NCBI GenBank assembly: GCA_943704425.1
Contig: CALSCP010001105.1
Location: 1 to 27,140 of the forward strand
DNA: 27,140 nucleotides
From: Ministeria vibrans ATCC 50519
Lineage: Eukaryota; Opisthokonta; Filasterea
Reading direction: 5' to 3'
The notes beneath the pieces are model-generated. The model saw only the letters and a list, made by a program, of their open reading frames with translations. It ran no database searches and had not been told where the DNA came from. Numbering within the stretch: the stretch's first letter is position 1; every line of letters starts with the position of its first letter. Made by a program: the position numbers and the translations under genes. Of this stretch, positions 10,156 to 17,998 are shown one piece after another.

Positions 10156-11753
10156 TTACTGTACAAACTCCTTCAAAATCCCTTGCAAATCCACAATGCG
10201 ATTGCGTATAAGCACCAGACGCGCCTCTGTCACACTCTGACCACCACTCTCGCTGCGTTTCTCTCCCTTTTTCGCACGCGACTGGCTCACATTCGTCACA
10301 CTCGTTTGCGTTTGTCTCTTTCTCGCGTGCCCTTCACACTTTCGCGCAATGTTTTCAATGGTCGTTTCAGCACACCGTATCATTCGAATCTACAAAAAAT
10401 ATAATAATATTTTAATAATGCTAATAAGAACGATAAATAGGAATAAATGAAAAATGTTTACTCAAGGAGATGAAAATATAATGCAAGAAATTTTAATAAT
10501 AATAAAACAGAGAATAGTTTATATTTTTTAATAATAATTTTACTGCTGCTATTATTTAGTGTTTGTTTGTTTTGCTTGTTTTGTTTGTTTTTGTTTGCTT
10601 TGTTTGTTTTGGTTTGTTTTGGTTTTTGATTGTTTTTGTTTGTTTGTTTTTGTTTGTACCTTGTCCAATTCCATGAGCTGTTTGTCACTAACATTCCGCG
10701 TGAGCTCGACCACTCTAGCACGAACGGTTTCAAGTGTCTCCTGAGCGTTTTGTAGGTCACTGTGCAGTGCCAGCACGCGATTGGCACGCTTTTTTTCCAG
10801 CACAAACACACTGCGTTGGAGCGTCTGCACTTCTGCGTCGCGTCGTTGCAGTTCGGCCGTGAGATGCGACTGGGTGTCGCTAAGGGTGCGCATGCGCTGG
10901 ATCACATTGCCAATGGTTGGTTCGGGGCTGTCCAGGTAATCCCGTGGCAATGCTGACAGCACGCGCCCCAGATACCCTTCGTATTTCTATCCAACTTTTT
11001 CAGTAGAATGATTTTTTCTTTCTTTCTTTCTTCTTTTCTCCGGTTGAACACAAACAAATGCTACACACGTCACGCTTGGCTCAACTGGATAACGTATTAT
11101 TATTACCTGGAGAAGTGAAAGCGAGACACGAAGTTTTTCCGCCTTCTGTTCAAGGCGTCTCACTTGCTTATCGCAGCGCTCTTGTTCTTCGTTTGCCTGA
11201 TTGATTGCTTGCTGTTCCGCAGCCATCAGCGACTCGGCACGAGTGCGTTTCGTATTGTTTTGGTCGATAAATTTTTGAAACTTCTTCATGCGCTCCAACA
11301 CCTTCAACAACAACACAAGTCAAGCAAGTGATTAACAACATGCAAACGATTGGGGCTCCTTTTCGTTATTCTGTACCTCTCGTCGTTTGGCCTCAAGATT
11401 CTCCCATAGCCAGGCCAGCCGCAAGCGGTCTTTGCGATGCTTTTCTTTGGCAGCTTCGAGTTCGTCGCGAGGCGACTCTTCATCCGATGGCTCTTCCATC
11501 CGCAGACGCTCGTTTGGCGCTTCTTTTTGCTCACTCGGGTCCTGTGCAGAAAGACGCAGTGTATCTCCGGCTATGCAACAACACGTGTGTGACAGAGTGT
11601 GTGTGTGTGTGAGAGAGAGAGAGAGACAGAGGGCGACGGCCAACGCGAACCTTTGCTCGACAACTCGTAGTCTCTTGTCGAAGTCACAAAGAAATCTGTT
11701 TTCATCTTTGCAGACTGAGTAAACTCCGACTCTCTCCCTTGAGCCCCACTCAT
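10156..11753 (-). CDS. CCDC42/CFAP73-type (DUF4200) axonemal coiled-coil protein, 5 exons
   Basis: Exons on the minus strand are 11753-11651, 11570-11377, 11301-11107, 10986-10660 and 10389-10156 (350 aa). The start is the ATG at 11753: only this frame gives the phase-1 donor (AAAG/GTTCGC) that matches the next acceptor. Nearly all of residues 70-340 are predicted coiled coil by heptad-like charge pattern. Key family-like stretches are EAKRREVLERMKKFQKFIDQ then NNTKRTRAE, QKYEGYLGRVLSAL, and a block with IGNVIQRMRTLSDTQSHL. This order matches the CCDC42/CFAP73 (MIA) family, where L-x-K-F-x-x-F-I-x-x-N-x-x-K-R-x-R-A is diagnostic. Members support inner-arm dynein and doublet linkage in motile cilia. 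Which paralogue it is cannot be settled. It shares a 46-bp divergent promoter with CFAP206. Confidence 0.8.
10560..10657. repeat. TTTGT/TTTTGG-rich simple repeat in the last intron of the coiled-coil gene
   Basis: Degenerate GTTTGTTTT units fill the 5' part of the 270-bp intron between minus-strand exons 4 and 5 (10,390-10,659). On the coding strand it reads AAACA-rich. It produces a long Lys/Gln/Thr/Asn open frame that is an intron read-through artefact. Confidence 0.85.
11589..11632. repeat. (GT)n(GA)n compound repeat in intron 1 of the coiled-coil gene
   Basis: GT units run directly into GA units inside the 80-bp intron 11,571-11,650. On the coding (minus) strand the order is CT then AC, which supplies the pyrimidine tract before the acceptor ATAG. 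Confidence 0.85.
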
Positions 11754-11793
11754 TTCTAATCAACTAAAGAAAGGAAGGAAAAAAAAATTGTCC

Positions 11794-11807
11794 GTCGCCA
11801 TGGAAAC
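11794..11807. promoter_or_regulatory. RFX X-box-like site between two divergent ciliary genes
   Basis: The 14-mer GTCGCCATGGAAAC fits the X-box consensus RYYNYYATRRNRAC at every position and is one base from the strong RFX site GTTGCCATGGAAAC. It lies 41 bp from the ATG of the CCDC42/CFAP73-type gene (-) and overlaps the CFAP206 start codon at 11,800. RFX factors drive ciliary genes in animals and, as reported, in choanoflagellates. Caution: GCCATGG is also a good translation-start context, so part of the match is expected for that reason alone. Confidence 0.6.
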
Positions 11808-13895
11808 AGATATTCATTTTGGATCCAATATCACAATGATCACAAGCTTATACGTTCTTCACATGGCAACATTGCCTGCAAACTTAAGATCAAGCTTGAG
11901 GGACGACTCGGTGTGGGAACGCGTCGCTGCCCGAATTGTACAAGCGACCATCAATGAAGGAATTCAAGTCGACAAAATAACTGCTTTGCACGCGGTACGT
12001 CGCTCTCCAACATCCACTGAGGTGCGCTGACACACTCTTTACCGTACGCATCTTGTTACAACGCAGGCTTCACTCGTTGCCTTGGATACGAAAATTGAAG
12101 CAGACGATGAAAAAGCCCTGTCGCCCACTCAACTGGACACGGTCGTCAAGGTATATCTAGGCACTCTCGTACAATGCTGTGGTCAATATTGACTCTCTCG
12201 TGATATAGGTTGCTTCAGAATTGGTGTGCTCTCCCGTGCTGGCGACCTTCCAAATGCAAACTGCCTTTACACGCACCCTTTATGTCTCTCCGGGAGATTT
12301 CATCGCACGCCAACGCAGCCTGCATGCTCACGATCTCGATGCAAGTCGTCGCGCCATCTTATCAAGTCGAGCGCTCTCGTCCGCCGACCTGGTGCGCTTT
12401 AATCACGACTTGGTTACCTTCATCGTCAGCAGTTCAAGACTTGGTGATGCGGCAGACGAAATGGTTCGTCGTGAGACCGAGACGGCCCTCGCAAGTGTAC
12501 TGCCCACCGACGAGCTTGTTGGATTTGTCCAAATGTTCAAACTTGAAAAGGAAGCCTATCTGGCTGAGCTTGTGGAAGTTGTCAGTGGCGTGCGTCTGTT
12601 CAATCGTGCCGTTGGCAAAGGAGGTGCAGGAATCGAAGACGGTATGAAAAAAAAGTTCTTCTTGTTGCTATGTTGATGTTGATGCGATGGCATTCTTAGC
12701 TCCTGTGGTGCTTGCGGAAGGTATTGAGCGGGTGTCGGACGTACTTGAGCAAGAACGCGAGGCACTTGCTTTGTCGTGTATGAGGCGGAAGGGAGAAACG
12801 CTAGTCAATCACAGTCAGTTGGACTTGTATCTTTCGCAACTACAGCGCGATCTCTTTGACTTGCGCGAGAATGTACATGTTGCAAAAGAGCGTGTCTGCG
12901 AGACAACGCAACGACTTGCTGGCACTGTGCGTAGTCGTGTTGCTGTTCCCGTTGAGAATGTCTATCCGCACTTTCGAGTGCTTGCGCGTGACTGGGCGAG
13001 TCTAGTTGATTTCATGGAACTCTTGGAGGACCGCGAAGAACTGGCAGCGTCCTTTGTTGCATTTAAGATTGAAGAAGAAGAAGAAGAAGAAGGAGAAGAA
13101 GAAGAAGAAGAAGAAGGAGAAGAAGAAGAAGAAGAAACCGGTGACAAGGCGAGTGAAAAGCTCTTGAAAGAACGTCTGCGTCTGCGCGCCCATCGACTGC
13201 GCACGACCGGCACGGAACTCGACGCAAACACACGCACGGATGATCAGATTGACCCTTCTCGAGTGCGACCCCTCGAACTTGTTACCGCCACCAACACTCC
13301 TCATCTCGACCGTCTTCCCGTTGCCTTTGCCGGTTTCTGCCCCGTCTCGCTGCTCACCGACACATCCGAGCGCACGCTCCGACGTCTCATCCCTGGCAAC
13401 CGTGCTATCGGTCTCCTGCGTCTCCCACACAACCCAAGCGCCCTCTTTTCCTTTGCCAGTCGTGCCTATGCCGAAGAGTTTGCCTCTGACCCTCACACAC
13501 TTATCACACAAGTGCTCACTCTCGCCCGCCACTCTCCCTCACTCATTCCTCTTCTTTCGTTACCCTCCCATCTCCCGTCCCCCCTCCTATCTCTCCGCGG
13601 CTTCCCTTCTGTCCTCCCCGGCATTGACCAGAGCAGTGACAATGTACCCCACTCAGATGGAGCTGTCCAAACAGAAACCCATCCCATCGAGTCGCACGTT
13701 GATAGAGTAACACAAAAACGATATAGTAGACCATTTTTAACGGTTGTGCAATTTTTAGAAATACGAATGGAACGAGTGGGAACTGCGACGCAAAGCAATT
13801 CAGCTTGTAAATCTACGCACAAAGAAAACGAGTTCACAACAGACCGACGGATCACATTTCCGTCGCGACAACTCATCGCAAGTTTACCTTCCAAA
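11800..13895 (+). CDS. CFAP206: CFAP206, cilia- and flagella-associated protein (radial spoke 2 region), 5 exons plus uncertain end
   Basis: Exons are 11800-11994, 12067-12150, 12209-12641, 12700-13706 and 13759-13895 (about 618 aa, close to the animal protein). Matching landmarks in order: VVSGVRLFNRAVGKGGAGIE, VAVPVENVYPHF, FAGFCPVSLL, IPGNRAIGLLR with FASRAYAEEFASDP, then KYEWNEWELRRKAIQLVNLR and SHFRRDNSSQVYLPK. CFAP206 docks radial spoke 2 and dynein c on the axoneme. The last block is only recovered by splicing 13707-13758; the unspliced frame that stops at 13916 is an intron read-through. After PK (13895) a GTATTC donor is likely. The next plausible acceptor is at 14280, giving a short last exon ending in TAG at 14308, antisense to the neighbouring gene. 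A run of about 25 mostly Glu residues (13,070-13,137) is inserted before the FAGFCP block. It faces the CCDC42/CFAP73-type gene across a 46-bp promoter. Confidence 0.92.
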
Positions 13896-13970
13896 GTATT
13901 CATTCAAACTTCATAATCATTGTTTTCTTCTCTCTTTCTCGGAACTTTCTCGTTCAATGCCTTCTTTAAT

Positions 13971-14111
13971 TTCTATCACTTTGTGTCTAAATCACCACTC
14001 TCTCTCTCTCTACTGCTACTTAAATCTTTTCTCCCTATCACTTTGTGTCAAATCATCTCTTTCTATCACTTTGTGTTCAAATCATCTCTTTCTATCACTG
14101 TGCTCAAATTA

Positions 14112-14204
<93 letters not shown>

Positions 14205-14218
14205 GTCTCTCTCTCTCA
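13971..14218. repeat. Minisatellite of TATCACTTTGTGT units followed by a 100-bp (CT)n tract
   Basis: Four degenerate copies of a roughly 30-bp unit (starting near 13,974, 14,036, 14,064 and 14,094; core TATCACTTTGTGTCAAATC) lead into nearly pure CT from about 14,114 to 14,217. The stretch lies in the convergent 3' space of CFAP206 (+) and the EF-hand/SMP gene (-). It probably forms the last intron of CFAP206, since no AG occurs on the plus strand until 14,265. Confidence 0.85.
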
Positions 14219-15206
14219 CCCACGTACAACATCCTCATCGGCGTTGCTCTCCCGCACCACCCGCACAGCCGTCACTGCAGGCGCACTCGCCCCCAAGTCG
14301 GCACTTAGTAGTCGCACCGGTCCCACAAAGCACCCTACTCGCTCTCGGTAGATGTCTTCAATTTCGCCACGCACAAACTTGTCAAAGAAACTCCTACACA
14401 TCAACAAATCAGAACCAGCAATCCATTCCAATTAGTTTCTTTCCATACTGAATTTTTGTGTCGTGAAGATCGGCAAACAGACGCCCGACAACGGCACAAA
14501 ACCATAGCGTGCTCTCCGAGTCCTCTACAGTGTTGATAGTCTCTTGAGTTGCCCAACCGGGTCTCCCTTTCCCCTTACCGTGTGCACACATCTCTTTGAT
14601 GTTTTTTACGCCTGACTGACTCATCTACGCAGAGTGTCGCTTTCATCGTGAGCACAAAAAAAACGCACACACACAAGACGTGTGTGTTTTTCTCACCACT
14701 TCTTGGTAGGGCTTCTTGACGGGCCAGGGACGAAGTCGTGTGAGATGGGGAAACACATAGAAGACGACAACAAAAATGAGCTGTGGCAGCAGCACAAGAA
14801 ACATTCCGGCAAGCACTCCGACAAAAGTGCCCACAGTCGTCTGGAAGAAGCCTACGAGACGCAGCGTCCAGTCGGAGGCCAGCCCCTTCATCTCGTGCGC
14901 GTCCAGCGACCCGTCTGCGTCTTTGTCGTGCGCCTGTAACGTCAAACACACAACAAAGGAAAGGAAAGGAAAAGAACCAAAGTCGTTTGTGTTTCGCCCA
15001 AATAAAAACGTCTTTCGCACCTCGATAAAGCGTTGAATCTCCCCCTCGGGAAGCGACGTCAAGCCGAGCTTCTCCAGCGCCAACAAGACCGCCTCGACAT
15101 TGCTGGATGCTGCGGATGTTTCGGAGTTGGTCGTCTCATCGTTCCCATGCACGACACTCGTGAAGCCGCACAGTCCCAGCAGCACGACTGCAATCCACAA
15201 CTTCAT
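14216..15206 (-). CDS. Signal peptide, EF-hand, membrane segment and partial SMP lipid-transfer domain; 5 exons
   Basis: Exons on the minus strand are 15206-15021, 14933-14697, 14624-14579, 14524-14449 and 14393-14216. Residues 1-21 look like a cleavable signal peptide (MKLWIAVVLLGLCGFTSVVHG). At about residue 65 is a textbook EF-hand loop, DKDADGSLDAHE, with Asp at 1, 3, 5, Gly at 6 and Glu at 12. A hydrophobic block of about 40 residues follows (VGTFVGVLAGMFLVLLPQLI then FVVVFYVF). Next come segments that match the SMP fold of TEX2/Nvj2 and E-Syt proteins: STLWFCAVVGRLFADLHDTK, then SFFDKFVRGEIEDI and VRLLSADLGASAPAVTAVRV. SMP domains move lipids at ER contact sites. The frame ends at DEDVVRG-stop where the GA repeat begins, about half-way through a normal SMP domain. 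The 54-bp intron 14525-14578 is in frame and might be retained. SMP assignment is by motif only. Confidence 0.68.
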
Positions 15207-15374
15207 TCACTTGAGAAGGATGAGGCAGGGCGTCAAAAAGAGATCGAAACAACGAAACTGACGATGTTAACTCTATTTTCCCGTTGATCAATTACGAAAA
15301 GGCAACTCTTATCCACATTTACTTACGCTCTTCGGTCTCCCGCCCCCTCGCCCTATTAACTCTGCACGTTTGCC

Positions 15375-16702
15375 ATGGCTACGTCTCGACGACTCAACAA
15401 GGTGCGTGTTGAATGAAATGAAACATCAATCTCACCCCCTCCATCCCATTGTGCACACCGACCTGCCCCACCCCCGATGCCTTCCCCATCTTCCGACCCA
15501 TAGGAGCTGCAAGCCATCCTCGCATCAAACCTGGAGTTGGTTAAGGAAGTGACGGTCGATGAATCTAACTTGTTGCACTGGACAGCGCTCCTGCAGCCGG
15601 TAAGCAGCGCAATGCCTGCCCATCGTGGATACATCCATTACTCACTGCATCAGCGCGCCCCTACATACTTGCTTGGGCTCCCCCTTTTCGTTTTTTTTTT
15701 CGTTTTTTTTTTTTTTTCCTTTCTCTTGTGCGTTTCGACACTTCATCCAATTCGACGTGTTTTGCGGCGCTTCTGGGCTGTTTCACGGCTGTCTCGCTCC
15801 ATGGCGTTGTCTGTTTGTTTGATTCTTCACGTGCCCTCATACGACGGGGTCTCTCCAATGGGCATTTGGCCAATCCAGAGGCGATTAAGAAACAGACGAC
15901 TTTTTTCTTTCCTTCTTTTTTTTTTCGTGTCTCTCTTCGTTCTCTCTCCTTTTAATCCCTTCACCGTGTTCTTTGCCACGGCACTAGGAGAAGCCCCCGT
16001 ACAACAAGGGCGCCTTCAGAGTTAGTCTTCAGTTCCCCCCCGAGTACCCTTTCAAGGCACCAAAGGTACACACACACACACACAGTGGTGAAACACTCTG
16101 AGCAGATGGCACACGCATCCAAGGAAGGGTCTCAGACACACATCTGTCCTGATCACTTTCATGTCTCTTCACCATCCACACTTGTCTCAAGCACCTCTGT
16201 CTTGATCACTTCTCCCACCACTTGTTTCTCATGCCGTCTGCGACCCCTCTTGTCACAGTTGCGGAGATGATGAGTTCACTGACACGCAAACACCCCCCCC
16301 TCCCCCCTCCTCCTCTCTCTTTCAGGTTGTCTTCCAGACCGCCATGTACCACCCGAACATTGACGAGAATGGTGTCGTGTGCCTGGACATCCTCAAGCAG
16401 GACGTGTGGAAGCCCACGACTACTGCACAACAGAGTAAGAAAGAAGGAGAAGTGCAAGCTGAGCTGTTGATAATTATTTTTTGACAAACTTGATTGATTG
16501 TAGTTCTTCTGAGCTTGGTTGTGCTTATCGACGAGCCCAATGCCAACGACCCCGTCAACGCCGATGTCGGCCAGCAATTCACCACAGACAAGGCCAAGTT
16601 CATGAAGGTAGCAACTTAGCTGGATTGTACAATGGTGACACTGACTTTTTGTTGTAGAGCTGCGCGGAGCACGTCGAGAAGCACGCTGAGAAGCGTGTAT
16701 AG
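15375..16702 (+). CDS. E2 ubiquitin-conjugating enzyme, UBE2L3 (UbcH7)-like, 6 exons
   Basis: Exons are 15375-15401, 15504-15599, 15988-16065, 16326-16434, 16504-16607 and 16658-16702 (152 aa; human UBE2L3 has 154). The UBC fold is complete: [20 protein letters not shown], then PFKAPK, the HPN motif at residues 76-78 ([12 protein letters not shown]), catalytic Cys86 (same number as in UBE2L3), KQDVWKPTT, and the helix with [16 protein letters not shown]2L3-type E2s pass ubiquitin to HECT and RBR ligases and lack reactivity with free lysine. UBE2L3 has CLPVI after the cysteine; here it is CLDIL, so the H119/P88-type specificity marks should be examined. Intron 2 contains two poly-T blocks and intron 3 a (CA)n. 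The gene is head to head with the EF-hand/SMP gene, 168 bp apart. Confidence 0.95.
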
Positions 16703-16804
16703 AGTATCAGTTCTTCCTTTTCCCCCGCCACACATTGTATGAATGAAAGTTCCCAACCCACAAGAAAACATGATTAAATTTTGAATGAAATCATCAAAAT
16801 TTTA

Positions 16805-17818
16805 ATGTTTTTGCAGACACCCTTTGTCAATGTGTGTCTTCGCCACGCCTCATTGGTACTGTCGGACGGCACCGAAGGTGAATTGTGTTCGATGACGCGT
16901 CAGGCACGTCAGAATTGTGACAAGATGCAGCGTCTCCTGAGCGCACGACTTGTGGAGTACGCTAGGCTCTCACATGACGATGTAACTCGTTGCCAGTGTG
17001 GAAACGAACTATTCACTGACGAGCTGTTTGAATTGGCGGCGCAGGCGGTTGACGAGACTGCTGTTTTGGAGGATTTTCATTCGAGACGAGATTTTTCCTC
17101 GAAACGCGCCGAAACGTTTCTCCAGGCTCGCACACACACTTCCTATGTGGCACGCCAACGCGCACTTGCGCGCGAGAAGCAAAATAACGAGAAACAGAGT
17201 CGCGACGACACAATATCAAACGTGGATGGTGTTCCAATGTCGACTGTGGATGATCAACACCAATCAACAGTGGGTGATCAAGGCCAATCAACAGTGAGTG
17301 ATCAAGGCCAATCAACGGTGGATCATCAACATCAATCAACCGTGGATGGTGCACCAATTCCTCAACACCAACCAAACGAGGATGGTACTCCAAGTTCTCA
17401 TCACACTCTGAGCGCCAACACCAAATCTTGTGATGTGATTCCTCAGAACAGACATGTTGATTCGTATGAGCGCCTCGAGTTTGTGGGAGATGCAGTAGTG
17501 GCCGCTGTGGTGTCGGTGTGGCTGTGTCGAAGCGTAGAGGGAACGGAATTGACTCGAAAGGTGTTGGGGCGGCTGACAGCACGACGAGGTGAAATTGTGT
17601 CAAATGCAGCGCTTTCGCGCGCTGCCTTTCGTGCAAATCTGATTGGACAAGCTCGCTTTGGATCCGAACATCTCGCACGCCAGGTCGCGAGTGGCGAGAA
17701 GATTAAAATTGCTGGAAGTCTCTACGAAGCACACGTTGCTGCACTCTATCTCTGCGATGGTTTCTCCGTTGCTGCCGACTACATCGAGAAAACTCTTCTT
17801 GCCACAGATGCATTATGA
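16805..17818 (+). CDS. RNase III-domain protein with a low-complexity insert
   Basis: A single exon of 337 aa from the first in-frame ATG (16805), 102 bp after the E2 gene. TTTTTGCAG just after that ATG (16,807-16,816) looks like a splice acceptor, so an upstream exon and a different N-terminus remain possible. The RNase III landmarks are LQARTHTSYVARQ (helix 2, the L-x-x-A-x-T-H-x-S-Y pattern), the signature YERLEFVGDAVV (E225, D229), and KIAGSLYEAHVAALYL near the end. The second metal-binding pair is D-x-x-E in active enzymes; here it is S305-L-Y-E308, so one acidic ligand is missing. An insert of about 90 residues with QSTV repeats splits the domain between helix 2 and the signature. No double-stranded RNA-binding domain follows. 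It could be a divergent Dicer/Rnt1-type nuclease or a non-catalytic homologue such as mitochondrial ribosomal mL44. Confidence 0.75.
   Translation: MFLQTPFVNVCLRHASLVLSDGTEGELCSMTRQARQNCDKMQRLLSARLVEYARLSHDDVTRCQCGNELFTDELFELAAQAVDETAVLEDFHSRRDFSSKRAETFLQARTHTSYVARQRALAREKQNNEKQSRDDTISNVDGVPMSTVDDQHQSTVGDQGQSTVSDQGQSTVDHQHQSTVDGAPIPQHQPNEDGTPSSHHTLSANTKSCDVIPQNRHVDSYERLEFVGDAVVAAVVSVWLCRSVEGTELTRKVLGRLTARRGEIVSNAALSRAAFRANLIGQARFGSEHLARQVASGEKIKIAGSLYEAHVAALYLCDGFSVAADYIEKTLLATDAL
17236..17350 (+). repeat. 24-bp coding minisatellite in the RNase III gene
   Basis: About four to five copies of a 24-bp unit (core CAATCAACAGTG, then a variable GATCAAGGC/GATCAACAC) encode eight-residue repeats QSTV-GDQG, QSTV-SDQG, QSTV-DHQH. 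Copies differ mostly at synonymous or polar positions. All are in frame. Confidence 0.85.
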
Positions 17819-17998
17819 GCAACTGACTAGGGAGTTATTACCAATTGCGCAGGGGACATACCTATGTACGTCATTCGTTGTAACAGAAATGTACCGTAGT
17901 CGACGAAAACCAATCATTCATATTCGAGTTAACAGAGAATTTAATAATAATAGTTATATTTTTTTATTTATTTTGTTTTCTCTAACGTCTTCAACATC

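Noticed and set aside
10458-10659. Lys/Gln/Asn-rich extension of the coiled-coil protein
   Set aside because: It is read-through of the TTTGT-rich last intron. The GTACAA donor at 10,659 and the acceptor at 10,390 join cleanly to the final exon.
13707-13916. Unspliced C-terminus of the CFAP206 frame ending at 13,916
   Set aside because: Splicing 13,707-13,758 restores the conserved EWNEWELRRKAI and RRDNSSQVYLPK blocks, which the unspliced frame loses.
13957-14451. Ser-Leu repeat open frames over the CT tract
   Set aside because: Long (CT)n has no stop in several frames. This is simple repeat in an intron or 3' region, not a protein.
14643-14696. Extension of the EF-hand exon past the GTGAGA donor
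   Set aside because: The unspliced frame stops soon after in low-complexity Cys/Thr sequence, whereas splicing leads in frame to SMP-like exons.
17236-17350. The regular 24-bp repeat considered as a CRISPR-like array
   Set aside because: Copies are directly adjacent with no unique spacers and are translated in frame; it is a coding minisatellite in a eukaryotic gene.
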